DNA of 64,000 nt, from NCBI RefSeq assembly GCF_920984735.1, contig NZ_CAKLBU010000010.1, positions 1 through 64,000 of the forward strand, read 5' to 3'. The DNA is from Pedobacter sp. Leaf250 (lineage in GTDB: Bacteria; Bacteroidota; Bacteroidia; Sphingobacteriales; Sphingobacteriaceae). The translations under genes and the position numbers were made by a program. Positions within the stretch are counted from its first letter, which is position 1. Every line of letters starts with the position of its first letter. Positions 17,264-26,198 of the stretch are shown here, piece by piece. The notes below the pieces were generated by a model. The model was not told where the DNA came from and did no database searches. It worked only from the letters and a program-made list of their open reading frames with translations.

Positions 17264-17759
17264 AAATTCTTTTATAAATGGCTTCTATAGCTTTTGCTTC
17301 TTCTTCGCCTGGCATAATATTGTAAGCTGTAAATACAATCTCATTTTCATTAACGATTTCCAATTCAGTGCGCCAGCCAAACAGTTGATCGCCATATTCA
17401 GGATTTCCCCATGAGCCTAATATAGAAAAGCCTTTCTCTGTTGCTTCGCCAGTTGCCTGCATAATCTGTGTACCCATGTGGAAACTGTCAATCCAACTAA
17501 AAGTAAATTTTTGGTAAGGGATATCGAAACCAATAATCATTTTTCCTGTTAAGGGTTTACCATTTAAATTGCTATTATAATCGTATGAAATGAAACGCCC
17601 ATCTAAAATCGAGGTAATTTCAGCTTCTGTAGCAGATTCATCAGCCAGAACATCCTTCGCAAACCAAGTTTTAGCAGTGCCCTTCCAATTGCCAACTAAA
17701 TTTGTTATCTTTTGATGAGCGCCATCTTCTAAAGACTGCTCAAATTTACCTTTTGCCAT
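17262..17759 (-). CDS. DUF1579-like protein
   Basis: Small cytosolic protein of 165 residues from the ATG at 17759 (MAKGKFEQSLEDGAHQ); an upstream start would add 16 residues without similarity to the family. Lipocalin-like DUF1579 marks include LVGNWKGTAKTWF, FISYDYNSNLNGKPLTGKMIIGFD and FTFSWIDSFHMGTQIM. Function unknown. The divergent exonuclease gene starts 75 nt away. Confidence 0.78.
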   Translation of the reverse strand: MAKGKFEQSLEDGAHQKITNLVGNWKGTAKTWFAKDVLADESATEAEITSILDGRFISYDYNSNLNGKPLTGKMIIGFDIPYQKFTFSWIDSFHMGTQIMQATGEATEKGFSILGSWGNPEYGDQLFGWRTELEIVNENEIVFTAYNIMPGEEEAKAIEAIYKRI

Positions 17760-17834
17760 ACTCAAACTTAAAAAATAAAATCTGCAATGAAAACTGATCA
17801 TTGACAACTGTAAATTAATTTACTATCTTGTTTT

Positions 17835-18548
17835 ATGCTAAAAACGCTGGATCTTAGTCAGGTAATTGTGCTGGATATTGAAACTGTTCCTCAATACGCA
17901 AATTTCGAAGATGTTCCGCCCCATTTACAGTCACTTTGGGAACAGAAAACCCATTACCAAAGAAAACCAGATCAAGGTGCCGATGAGTTTTACGAGCGTG
18001 CAGGTATTTTAGCAGAATTTGGAAAGATTATTTGCATCAGTTTAGGAATCTTCAGTTATAATAATAAAACCTATTCGCTACGGCTTAAATCTTTTTTTGG
18101 CCACGATGAATATGAAATTTTACGCCAATTTACTTCCTTAATAAATAAACAAGTGCCCAGTTTAATGTTTTGTGCACACAATGGAAAAGAGTTTGATTAT
18201 CCTTATATCTGTAGAAGGTTACTGGTTAATAGACTTGAAATTCCCTCTCAACTGGATATTTCTGGCAAAAAGCCTTGGGAAGTTAATCATATAGATACGA
18301 TGGAAATGTGGAAATTTGGAGACTATAAACATTTCACATCGTTGAATTTATTAGCCGCTATTTTAAATATTCCGACTCCGAAAGATGATATTGATGGCAG
18401 CCAGGTAAGGCAGGTTTATTATGAAGAGCAAAACTTAGAACGAATTGTAACTTATTGTCAAAAGGATGTGGTTACCACTGCTCAAGTACTTTTAAAATTT
18501 AAAGGGATGGATATTATTTCACCAGAAAACATTACCATTGTATCCTGA
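17835..18548 (+). CDS. DEDDy 3'-5' exonuclease (PolB-like, PF10108 type)
   Basis: Predicted 3'-5' exonuclease of the DnaQ/RNase H-like fold, 237 residues. The metal ligands are readable: Exo I VLDIETVPQ (DxE, about residue 14), Exo II CAHNGKEFDYPYICRR (about 116) and Exo III YCQKDVVTTAQ (YxxxD, about 214), which marks the DEDDy subclass. Such stand-alone proteins are related to the proofreading domain of family B polymerases; their role in vivo is unclear. The TGA stop overlaps the next ATG by one base (TGATG), indicating coupling with the ABC ATPase. Confidence 0.88.
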   Translation: MLKTLDLSQVIVLDIETVPQYANFEDVPPHLQSLWEQKTHYQRKPDQGADEFYERAGILAEFGKIICISLGIFSYNNKTYSLRLKSFFGHDEYEILRQFTSLINKQVPSLMFCAHNGKEFDYPYICRRLLVNRLEIPSQLDISGKKPWEVNHIDTMEMWKFGDYKHFTSLNLLAAILNIPTPKDDIDGSQVRQVYYEEQNLERIVTYCQKDVVTTAQVLLKFKGMDIISPENITIVS

Positions 18549-20251
18549 TGCTAAACGTTGAAAACTTAACTATCGATTTCTATAATCGAGACGAAAAAAC
18601 CTGGTTTAAAGCTGTAAAAACCATCAGTTTTAATGTAAAAAAAGGAACTGTTTTAGGTATTGTTGGCGAATCGGGTTCGGGCAAATCGGTTACCTCATTT
18701 TCCATTATGCGTTTGCATGATGAAAGATCAGCAAAAATTACCGGAGATATTGATTTTGAAGACATCAGTTTACCCAACTTAAGTTCTAACGAAATTCGTC
18801 AGATCAGAGGCAACCAAATCTCCATGATTTTTCAGGAACCGATGACTTCTTTAAATCCTGTTTTTACCTGCGGAGAGCAAGTTGCCGAAGCAATAATCCT
18901 GCATCAGAAAGTCGATAAAAAAACAGCTAAAGAAAGGTCAATCGAGCTTTTTAATGAGGTTCAACTTCCGCGTCCAGAGAAAATATTTGACAGCTACCCA
19001 CACCAAATTTCCGGCGGACAAAAGCAAAGGGTAATGATTGCAATGGCTTTGAGCTGCAATCCAAAGCTATTAATTGCCGATGAGCCGACAACTGCTTTGG
19101 ATGTTACCGTTCAAAAAACGATTCTTCAATTGCTTTTGAAATTAAAAGAAGAGCGGCAGATGGCCATGATTTTTATCTCACACGATTTGGGTGTGGTAAA
19201 TGAAATTGCTGATGAAGTCGCCGTGATGTACAAGGGAGAAATTGTTGAGCAAGGCCCTTCGAAATCGATATTTGAAAATCCACAACATCCTTATACCAAA
19301 GGCTTATTGGCTTGTCGCCCCTCGCCTAGTTTGCAATTGAAAAAATTACCTGTAGTCGCTGATTTTTTGACAGGAGAAATTGATAATGCGAATGCGCATC
19401 TGAAGGCATCAAATCAGTTAACAGAAGAAGAAATTACCTCTCGAAGAACAATGCTTTATGCACAAAAGCCATTACTTCAAGTTAAGAATTTATGTACCTA
19501 TTACCCAATTAACAATGGATTATTTGGGAAAACAGCAGATTACGTAAGAGCAGTTGACCAGATTAATTTTGAAGTTTTTCCCGGGGAGACTTTGGGTTTG
19601 GTTGGTGAATCTGGCTGTGGTAAAACAACGCTTGGTAGAACAATTTTACGGTTAATCGAACCAACATCTGGCAGCATTATTTTCAACGGACAAGATATTA
19701 CAAATATTAACAGAACTGAATTAAGGAAATTGAGGAAGGATATTCAAATCGTTTTTCAGGATCCATATGCTTCTTTAAATCCTAAACTAAATATTGGACA
19801 ATCTATACTGGAACCGCTTCAAGTTCATAAACTCTTCAAAAACGATGCGGAAAGAAAACAGAAAGTGTTGGAATTATTAATTAAAGTTGGTTTAAAGGAA
19901 GAACATTATAACCGCTATCCACATGAATTTAGCGGCGGGCAACGCCAGCGTGTAGTTATTGCAAGGGCTTTAGCTTTAGAACCTAAATTTATCATTTGTG
20001 ATGAATCTGTTTCCGCTTTGGATGTTTCCGTACAGGCACAGGTTTTAAATCTTATCAAAGATCTTCAACGAGAATTTGGTTTAACTTATATTTTTATTTC
20101 ACACGATTTAGCAGTTGTAAAGCATATATCTGATCGGATTTTGGTGATGAATAAAGGAAAAATTGAAGAAGAGGGATTTCCGGAACAAATTTTCTATGCA
20201 CCAAAAGCCGCATACACTAAAAAGTTAATTGAGGCCATTCCAGGAAATTAA
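18548..20251 (+). CDS. Fused dual-domain ABC transporter ATPase (peptide/nickel, DppD-DppF-like)
   Basis: Energises an oligopeptide- or nickel-type ABC importer. The 567 residues contain two complete nucleotide-binding domains. Domain 1: Walker A GESGSGKS (about 38), signature SGGQKQR, Walker [13 protein letters not shown]. Domain 2: Walker A GESGCGKT, signature SGGQRQR, Walker [13 protein letters not shown] (Glu present). The oligopeptide ABC C-terminal motif [13 protein letters not shown] follows domain 1. No permease or substrate-binding gene is adjacent, so its membrane partner lies elsewhere. It is coupled to the exonuclease upstream and 2 nt from the sialidase-like gene downstream. Confidence 0.93.
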   Translation: MLNVENLTIDFYNRDEKTWFKAVKTISFNVKKGTVLGIVGESGSGKSVTSFSIMRLHDERSAKITGDIDFEDISLPNLSSNEIRQIRGNQISMIFQEPMTSLNPVFTCGEQVAEAIILHQKVDKKTAKERSIELFNEVQLPRPEKIFDSYPHQISGGQKQRVMIAMALSCNPKLLIADEPTTALDVTVQKTILQLLLKLKEERQMAMIFISHDLGVVNEIADEVAVMYKGEIVEQGPSKSIFENPQHPYTKGLLACRPSPSLQLKKLPVVADFLTGEIDNANAHLKASNQLTEEEITSRRTMLYAQKPLLQVKNLCTYYPINNGLFGKTADYVRAVDQINFEVFPGETLGLVGESGCGKTTLGRTILRLIEPTSGSIIFNGQDITNINRTELRKLRKDIQIVFQDPYASLNPKLNIGQSILEPLQVHKLFKNDAERKQKVLELLIKVGLKEEHYNRYPHEFSGGQRQRVVIARALALEPKFIICDESVSALDVSVQAQVLNLIKDLQREFGLTYIFISHDLAVVKHISDRILVMNKGKIEEEGFPEQIFYAPKAAYTKKLIEAIPGN

Positions 20252-20253
20252 TT

Positions 20254-21291
20254 ATGAAATCATTTACGTTCGTTTTCATTATTAGCTTTTTTCTCTTTTC
20301 CAAAATTGCAACTGCTCAAAAAATCGAAATCATTCAGTCTGCTTATATTTTTGATAAAGCCCCTTTTGCCGCTTGTCATGCATCCTCTTTGGTTGAATTA
20401 AAAGATGGAAGTATTATGGCAAGTTGGTTTGGCGGTAAATATGAAGGAAGTAAAGACGTTGTAATTTGGTCGGCAATTAAAAAAAACAATAAGTGGAGCC
20501 CACCAACAGAAATAGCCAATGGAATTAAGCAAGATACTGTTCAATATCCATGTTGGAATCCTGTTCTTTTTCGCACGCAAAATGGAGTTTTGTTTCTTCA
20601 TTATAAAGTTGGAAAAAATCCAAGAGAATGGTGGGCTGAATTTAAAACCTCAATTGATGATGGAAAAACATGGTCAAAAGCTGAAAAATTAAAAGATGGA
20701 TTTTTAGGTCCGATTAAAAATAAACCTGTTCAATTGCCAAACGGAACCATACTTTATCCTTCTAGTACCGAAAGTTTAGATGAAAAAATTTGGAATATCC
20801 ATCTCGAAAAATCAGATTCACACGGTAAAAAATGGACAAAAATCAATATAGATTGCGATACTTTTGGAGTAATTCAACCCTCGATTTTAACCTATCCAAA
20901 TGGAAAGCTTCAGCTATTATGCAGAAGCAGACAGAATGTTATTGTAGAAAGCTGGTCAACTGATAATGGAGAGCATTGGTCAAAATTAGCCCCAACAAAC
21001 TTGCCAAATCCAAATTCTGGAAGTGATGCTGTCACTTTGCAAAACGGCAGTCAACTTTTAATTTATAATCCCTTAATTGCTGGGAAAAACTGGTGGGACG
21101 GACGCTCTGTTCTAAAGCTGGCGATTTCCAAAGATGGTAAAAATTGGAATGATATTTATACGCTGGAAAATCACGAAAAAGGAGAATACAGTTATCCAGC
21201 CATTATACAGGCCAAAAATGGAAATGTGCATTTAAGCTATACGGCAGAGCGGAAAAATATAAAATATGTTGAGTTAAAAATATTAGAATAA
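20254..21291 (+). CDS. Secreted sialidase-like (BNR/Asp-box) protein
   Basis: Exported six-bladed propeller-type protein of 345 residues. It begins with a signal peptide (KSFTFVFIISFFLFSKIATAQ). Asp-box motifs SxDxGxxW recur: SIDDGKTW, KSDSHGKKW, STDNGEHW and SKDGKNW. RSRQNVIVESWSTDNG and an early HASSLVELKDGSIMASWFGG match the exo-alpha-sialidase superfamily. Many Bacteroidota members of this group are not proven sialidases, so the substrate (sialic acid or another sugar) is open. It is the last gene of the exonuclease-ABC unit. Confidence 0.85.
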   Translation: MKSFTFVFIISFFLFSKIATAQKIEIIQSAYIFDKAPFAACHASSLVELKDGSIMASWFGGKYEGSKDVVIWSAIKKNNKWSPPTEIANGIKQDTVQYPCWNPVLFRTQNGVLFLHYKVGKNPREWWAEFKTSIDDGKTWSKAEKLKDGFLGPIKNKPVQLPNGTILYPSSTESLDEKIWNIHLEKSDSHGKKWTKINIDCDTFGVIQPSILTYPNGKLQLLCRSRQNVIVESWSTDNGEHWSKLAPTNLPNPNSGSDAVTLQNGSQLLIYNPLIAGKNWWDGRSVLKLAISKDGKNWNDIYTLENHEKGEYSYPAIIQAKNGNVHLSYTAERKNIKYVELKILE

Positions 21292-21426
21292 ATAAGAATC
21301 TATTCTGTTCGGGCTAACATTTTTCTGTTAAATTATTCCTTTCCGTCATCCAGCAACCATATTCCCGCTTCCATCTTTCCATCCTTTACATCTTTTCTGT
21401 ATCTTCGATAAATTCAGTTTTAACAT

Positions 21427-23559
21427 ATGGCAAAGAAGAAATCGGGTAATATAAAATTGGTTCTGAATCAATTGGTTAGTGATGTATTTGAAAAAAACAA
21501 CAATCAGCTCCTTAATTATAAACAGGTTTCGGCCAAGTTAAATCTGAATGACCAGGAATCAAGAGAAACTATTCTCGAAATATTAAAGGATGGAAAGAAT
21601 GCTGGAATCTATCTTGAACCTGAAAAAGGAAAATTTAAACTGAAAGAACTTCAAAACTTTATTATTGGAACGGTTGATATGACCGCAGATGGTTCAGCTT
21701 ATATTGTTCCGCAGGATGAATTTGAAAAAGACGTTTTCGTTGCTCCACGTAAACTAAAGAACGCACTCCATGGCGATACCGTTAAAGCTTATGTTTTTGC
21801 GAAGAAAAGCGGCCGCAAAAATGATGGCGAAGTTGTTGAAATTATTAAAAGAGCCAAGTCAGATTTTACGGGCGTAATTAAAATATCCGATCGTTTTGCA
21901 TTTGTTATTGCTGATGATAAAAAAATGATGCACGATATTTTTGTTCCTTTGGCCGATACACTGGAAGCAAAAAACGGTCAGCGGGTATTGGTAACCTTAT
22001 CTGATTGGCCTGAAAGCGCTAAAAATCCAATTGGTGTTGTAAAACACGTACTGGGTAACCAGGGTGAGAACAATACAGAAATGAACGCCATTCTGGCGCA
22101 ATATGGTTTTCCCTTAGAATTCCCGCCACAGGTAGAACGAGAAGCAAATGCCATTCCTGAAGAAATTTCGGCTGAGGAAATTGCTAAACGTAAAGATTTT
22201 AGAAATATATTAACATTTACCATCGATCCGGCTGATGCGAAAGATTTTGATGACGCCATTTCCTATCAAAAACTTCCAAATGGAAACCATGAAATTGGTG
22301 TACACATTGCTGATGTTTCTCATTACGTGATCCAGGGAACAGATTTAGATAAAGAAGCTTACAGTCGTGCAACTTCAGTTTATCTGGTCGATCGTGTGAT
22401 TCCGATGTTGCCAGAACGATTGAGTAACGGCGTTTGTTCACTTCGTCCGCATGAAGATAAATTGTGTTTCGCCGCGGTTTTTGAGTTAGATGAACAGGCA
22501 AATATCCAATCTGAATGGTATGGTAGAACAGTAATCCATTCTGACAGAAGATTCAGCTATGAAGAGGCGCAGGAAGTGATCGAGAATAAAGAAGGCGACT
22601 ACGCAAAAGAAATATTGAAACTAAATGAATTGGCTTACATCTTACGCGATCGTAAATTTAAAAATGGCGCCATCAGTTTCGAAAGTACTGAAGTAAAATT
22701 TAAACTCGATGAATCAGGCAAACCAATTGGTGTTTATGTAAAAGAACGCAAAGATGCCCACAAACTGATTGAAGATTATATGCTTTTGGCCAATAGGAAA
22801 GTAGCAGAATTCGTAGCGAAGAAACAAAAAGGCGAAAAGAAATTAACGTTCGTTTACCGAGTTCACGATTCTCCAAATATGGAAACGCTGAATACTTTTG
22901 CAACATTCGCATCACGGTTTGGTTATAAAATCAATACCAAATCCGATAAGGAAATTGCAAAATCGCTAAACCATTTAATGGCCGATGTAGAAGGTAAAAA
23001 GGAACAAAACATTTTGACCTCTTTGGCCATTCGTTCAATGGCAAAAGCCATTTATTCCACCAAAAAAACCAGTCACTACGGTTTAGCATTTGAATATTAT
23101 ACCCACTTTACCTCTCCTATTCGTCGTTATCCCGACGTAATGGCTCACCGACTTTTGCAAACATATTTAGATGGAGGCAAATCTGCTGATGCAGAATTTT
23201 ACGAGGTAGCTTGCGCACATTCTTCGGCCATGGAAAAACGTGCTGCCGATGCCGAAAGAGCATCGATTAAATATAAACAAGCCGAATATCTGGAAGAAAA
23301 CATCGGTACTGAATACAAAGGAATTATTTCTGGCGTTACCGAATGGGGAATGTATGTAGAAATTGAAGAAAATAAATGCGAAGGCATGATACGCCTGCGT
23401 GATATATCTGATGATTTTTATGTTTTGGATGAAAAGAACTACTGCATTGTAGGACAAAGAAAAAAGAAAAAGTATCAACTTGGAGATGAAGTGATGATCC
23501 GTGTAAAGAAAGTTGATCTTTCTAAACGTCAGATTGATTTTACACTTATTCCTGATTAA
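21427..23559 (+). CDS. rnr: Ribonuclease R
   Basis: 3'-5' exoribonuclease of the RNB family for structured RNA and rRNA/mRNA turnover. The 710 residues contain an N-terminal winged-helix segment, cold-shock domains (FIIGTVDMTADGSAYIVPQ; FTGVIKISDRFAFV), the RNB catalytic domain with TIDPADAKDFDDAIS (metal-binding Asp residues, about 265) and FTSPIRRYPDVMAHR (about 560), and a C-terminal S1 domain (IGTEYKGIISGVTEWGMYVE), followed by a short basic end. Length is normal for RNase R. Confidence 0.96.
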   Translation: MAKKKSGNIKLVLNQLVSDVFEKNNNQLLNYKQVSAKLNLNDQESRETILEILKDGKNAGIYLEPEKGKFKLKELQNFIIGTVDMTADGSAYIVPQDEFEKDVFVAPRKLKNALHGDTVKAYVFAKKSGRKNDGEVVEIIKRAKSDFTGVIKISDRFAFVIADDKKMMHDIFVPLADTLEAKNGQRVLVTLSDWPESAKNPIGVVKHVLGNQGENNTEMNAILAQYGFPLEFPPQVEREANAIPEEISAEEIAKRKDFRNILTFTIDPADAKDFDDAISYQKLPNGNHEIGVHIADVSHYVIQGTDLDKEAYSRATSVYLVDRVIPMLPERLSNGVCSLRPHEDKLCFAAVFELDEQANIQSEWYGRTVIHSDRRFSYEEAQEVIENKEGDYAKEILKLNELAYILRDRKFKNGAISFESTEVKFKLDESGKPIGVYVKERKDAHKLIEDYMLLANRKVAEFVAKKQKGEKKLTFVYRVHDSPNMETLNTFATFASRFGYKINTKSDKEIAKSLNHLMADVEGKKEQNILTSLAIRSMAKAIYSTKKTSHYGLAFEYYTHFTSPIRRYPDVMAHRLLQTYLDGGKSADAEFYEVACAHSSAMEKRAADAERASIKYKQAEYLEENIGTEYKGIISGVTEWGMYVEIEENKCEGMIRLRDISDDFYVLDEKNYCIVGQRKKKKYQLGDEVMIRVKKVDLSKRQIDFTLIPD

Positions 23560-23589
23560 AAATTAAGACATTTGTGCCATTACAACACA

Positions 23590-24579
23590 ATGTTTACGCA
23601 AAGCATGCATACTACAGAACAATTACAACAAATTCTAGATACAGCAATACAAAATTTAAAGTTTCCTGATCAGCCTAAACAGCTTTACGATCCGATAACT
23701 TATATTATCAACCTGGGTGGCAAACGTGTTCGTCCGCTTTTAGTTTTAATGGCTACCGAATTATTCGGTAAAGACGCTCACGATTCGATTCATGCTGCCA
23801 TGGCCATTGAAGTGTTTCACAACTTTACGCTGGTACATGATGACATTATGGATAATGCCCCCTTGCGTAGAGGAAAAGCAACCGTACACGAAAAATGGAG
23901 TACCAATACCGCCATTTTAAGTGGAGATGTAATGATGGTAGAGGCAAACAAAAACCTCGCTAAAGTAAATCCTATTTTCCTTAAAGACGTTTTAGATACC
24001 TTTAACGCCACAGCTCAAGGCGTTTGTGAAGGGCAGCAACTCGACATGGAATTCGAAAATCGTGATGATGTGAGTATTGAAGAATACATCAACATGATTA
24101 GATTGAAAACTGCAGTTCTTTTGGGTGGAGCTTTAAAATTAGGTGCAATCATCGCAGGCGCTTCAGAAAAAGATGCTGATCTGATTTATAAATTCGGAGA
24201 AAACATCGGTATTGCTTTTCAATTGCAGGATGATATTTTAGACGTTTACGCAGACCCTGAAAAATTTGGCAAACAAGTAGGTGGAGACATTATTGCCAAT
24301 AAGAAAACATTCTTGCTTTTAAAAGCCTTCGAACTGGCCGAAGGAGATATAAAAGAATCTTTAGATACCTGGACCAGCTATAAAGATTTCGATATTAAGG
24401 AAAAGGTTGAAACAGTACGATCTGTTTATGATACACTTGATGTTCAGAATATTGCTAAAGAAAGCATGAACAAATATTTAGGTAACGCTTTGAATTTATT
24501 TGCCCAAATCAATGCAAGCGATGAACAAAAAAACAATCTGTTAACGCTTACCAATCAGTTAATGGCTAGAGAATATTAA
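23590..24579 (+). CDS. Polyprenyl diphosphate synthase (IspA/IspB-type trans-prenyltransferase)
   Basis: Elongates isoprenoid diphosphates with IPP; the product could be geranylgeranyl-, heptaprenyl- or octaprenyl-PP, probably for menaquinone side chains or carotenoids. About 329 residues. First aspartate-rich motif HDDIMDNAPLRRGKATVH (about 88) and second FQLQDDILDVYAD (about 220) are intact, with GGKRVRPLLVLMA near the N-terminus. Starts at 23590 (used) or 23605 are equally credible; a TTG at 23572 is less so. Chain length cannot be fixed by eye. Followed by a REP and a strong terminator. Confidence 0.93.
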   Translation: MFTQSMHTTEQLQQILDTAIQNLKFPDQPKQLYDPITYIINLGGKRVRPLLVLMATELFGKDAHDSIHAAMAIEVFHNFTLVHDDIMDNAPLRRGKATVHEKWSTNTAILSGDVMMVEANKNLAKVNPIFLKDVLDTFNATAQGVCEGQQLDMEFENRDDVSIEEYINMIRLKTAVLLGGALKLGAIIAGASEKDADLIYKFGENIGIAFQLQDDILDVYADPEKFGKQVGGDIIANKKTFLLLKAFELAEGDIKESLDTWTSYKDFDIKEKVETVRSVYDTLDVQNIAKESMNKYLGNALNLFAQINASDEQKNNLLTLTNQLMAREY

Positions 24580-24591
24580 AATTTATAAATT

Positions 24592-24661
24592 CTCATTGCA
24601 ATCCACGAAGAAAAGTTGGAAAAATTATCTCATTAAGATTGCTTCGTACCTCGCAATGACG
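24592..24661. repeat. REP-like palindrome (AAGCAATCT type)
   Basis: Left arm CTCATTGCAATCCACGAAG is degenerate; right arm AGATTGCTTCGTACCTCGC plus AATGACGG is well conserved. It directly precedes the terminator of the polyprenyl synthase gene. Confidence 0.65.
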
Positions 24662-24668
24662 GTATAAC

Positions 24669-24704
24669 AATGAAGCCAATGCTTGCGCATTGGCTTCATT
24701 TTTT
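24669..24704 (+). terminator. Strong intrinsic terminator
   Basis: AATGAAGCCAATGC (24669-24682) and GCATTGGCTTCATT (24687-24700) form a perfect 14-bp stem with a 4-nt loop, followed by TTTTTT. It ends the rnr-prenyl synthase unit. Confidence 0.93.
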
Positions 24705-24757
24705 CTTGACAAGTTCCGAAATACGTTAACTCACTAGCTTACTAATTACAGAAAAAC

Positions 24758-24788
24758 AAAAAAAGTCCTGATTTTCATCAGGACTTTT
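24758..24788 (-). terminator. Terminator of the rplU-rpmA operon
   Basis: AAAAGTCCTGA and TCAGGACTTTT form an 11-bp stem around a short loop. On the minus strand it is followed by a T7 run, 20 nt after the rpmA stop. Confidence 0.9.
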
Positions 24789-24808
24789 CAAATATCAGTT
24801 GATACTAA

Positions 24809-25219
24809 TTATTCTGCAACTGCAGCTTCTTCAGTAGCTTCGTCTTTTTTAACAGCTTTTTTCGCTGGTGCTTTTTTAGCTGGAGCTTCTGCAACAACTT
24901 CTTTAGCTTCTGCTTCTTTTTTAGCAGCTGGTTTCTTAGCTAATGCTTCTTCAATTTCAGCATCAGAGATAGGAAGAACAGATACATAAGATTTATTATC
25001 TTGTTTCTTTCTAAAAACGACAGTACCATCAATCAAAGCAAATAATGTATGATCTTTTCCTAAACCAACATTTTTATCTGGATGGTGTTTTGTACCACGT
25101 TGACGTACTAAAATGTTTCCAGCGATAGCTAACTGACCACCGAAAATTTTAATACCTAAACGCTTACTATGCGATTCACGTCCGTTTTTCGAACTACCGG
25201 CTCCTTTTTTGTGTGCCAT
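24809..25219 (-). CDS. rpmA: Ribosomal protein bL27 with Ala/Lys/Glu-rich C-terminal extension
   Basis: Large-subunit protein whose N-terminus approaches the peptidyl-transferase centre. Residues 1-86 are a standard bL27 ([20 protein letters not shown], then GVKxxGGQ-like [20 protein letters not shown] and [13 protein letters not shown]). Unusually the protein is 136 residues instead of about 85-90: the last ~45 are a repetitive A/K/E tail ([27 protein letters not shown]) like histone-H1-type or other disordered tails. There is no N-terminal pro-sequence of the Firmicutes type. It lies 51 nt downstream of rplU. Confidence 0.96.
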   Translation of the reverse strand: MAHKKGAGSSKNGRESHSKRLGIKIFGGQLAIAGNILVRQRGTKHHPDKNVGLGKDHTLFALIDGTVVFRKKQDNKSYVSVLPISDAEIEEALAKKPAAKKEAEAKEVVAEAPAKKAPAKKAVKKDEATEEAAVAE

Positions 25220-25270
25220 GATTTTATATTTTGTAACTCGCTAAAAGCGAATTATTGGGTTAACAATTAA

Positions 25271-25582
25271 TTATAACGTGATATCAGAGATCTGAATCTT
25301 TGTGAAAAACTGGCGGTGACCATTTTTCTTTTTGTAACCTTTTCTACGTTTCTTGTGGAAAACGATTACTTTATCACCTTTTAAATGAGATACGATAGTA
25401 GCTGAAACTTTAGCACCTTTAACTGCAGGAGCTCCTACAGTGATTGCACCACCATTATCAACCAACAATACATTATCAAATTCAATACTAGCGCCTTCAT
25501 CTCCTTGCAATCTGTGTACAAAAAGGTGCTGGTCTTTAGCAACTTTAAATTGCTGCCCTGCTATATTTACTATTGCGTACAT
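25271..25582 (-). CDS. rplU: Ribosomal protein bL21
   Basis: Large-subunit 23S-binding protein, 103 residues, the usual length. [18 protein letters not shown] at the N-terminus and [21 protein letters not shown] near the C-terminus (the bL21 RNA-binding signature) are clear. First gene of the rplU-rpmA operon; a -7 promoter box lies about 40 nt upstream. Confidence 0.97.
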   Translation of the reverse strand: MYAIVNIAGQQFKVAKDQHLFVHRLQGDEGASIEFDNVLLVDNGGAITVGAPAVKGAKVSATIVSHLKGDKVIVFHKKRRKGYKKKNGHRQFFTKIQISDITL

Positions 25583-25622
25583 TGTTTAAATATTAGTTTT
25601 TTAATTTTTATTTAACGAGGTG

Positions 25623-25630
25623 CAAATATA
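25623..25630 (-). promoter_or_regulatory. -7 promoter box for rplU-rpmA
   Basis: TATATTTG on the minus strand matches the Bacteroidota -7 consensus TAnnTTTG exactly and is 41 nt upstream of the rplU ATG. The -33 element is not obvious. Confidence 0.55.
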
Positions 25631-25727
25631 GAACAAATTCAATTAACACACAAACACATATCGAAAATATTTTTATGATAATCAGGATTTAAAATATTTA
25701 AGAATCTGCGCTAATCATTTTTTATGA

Positions 25728-25831
25728 TTTGGAAAAGCAAAGTACAGCATCTATAGGTTACTCCTGCCCTGCCATCCGCTTTACTGGCCTCATAAAAAAA
25801 TTCGGCTGCGTGTTCGCTCCTGTCAGGTTTA
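25728..25831 (-). repeat. Mosaic intergenic repeat, copy 3
   Basis: Minus-strand reading starts TAAACCTGACAGGAGCGAAC, goes through an interior with GCAGCCG and AATTTTTTTATGAGGCC, then AAGCGGATGGCAGGGCAG, and ends TGCTTTTCCAAA. This interior type resembles the copy at 49588-49650. Confidence 0.7.
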
Positions 25832-25904
25832 TTTTACGCAGGCTAGTATTTCTATTCTTGTTGGCACCTGGCAAACTGCATTGGGTTAGTGCTGCCTTTG
25901 TAAC

Positions 25905-26067
25905 TAAACCCGATTGAACGAAAATACTTTTTGTAGCACTGTTCATCCTGAGCTTGTCGAAGGATTCGGCCAATATTTGCAGGCGCTTCTATAAACTCAG
26001 CCTAGCAACATTAAGTGATACCATTCATAAAAAGATTGCAGTGAAAGCGGGACAGCATTCTGCCAAA
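25905..26067 (+). repeat. Mosaic intergenic repeat, copy 4
   Basis: Left arm TAAACCCGATTGAACGAAAA then TACTTTTTGTAGCACTG; the interior contains the separate dispersed motif CATCCTGAGCTTGTCGAAGG; right arm AAAAAGATTGCAGTGAAAGC then GGGACAGC. Copies 3 and 4 together fill most of the 600-nt gap before the GLPGLI gene, which otherwise shows no gene. Confidence 0.7.
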
Positions 26068-26139
26068 CCCCACTGAACATTCGTTTTCAAATTAAATTTA
26101 ACAATACAAATGGTTAAAAAATGTTAAAGCATTTTCATA

Positions 26140-26169
26140 ATTACGAATATTTCGTAGATTTACGAAAAT
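26140..26169. promoter_or_regulatory. BlaI-type operator upstream of the GLPGLI gene
   Basis: ATTACGAATATTTCGTAG followed by ATTTACGAAAAT contains three TACGA/TCGTA half-sites forming two overlapping dyads. The first 29 bases differ at only three or so positions from 31842-31870 in front of the blaI-like gene. A -7-like TAGATTTA (26155-26162) lies inside it, so a bound repressor would block the promoter. ATG of the GLPGLI gene is 30 nt downstream. Confidence 0.8.
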
Positions 26170-26198
26170 TAAATAACAAACTTAACCGCATAAAATTT

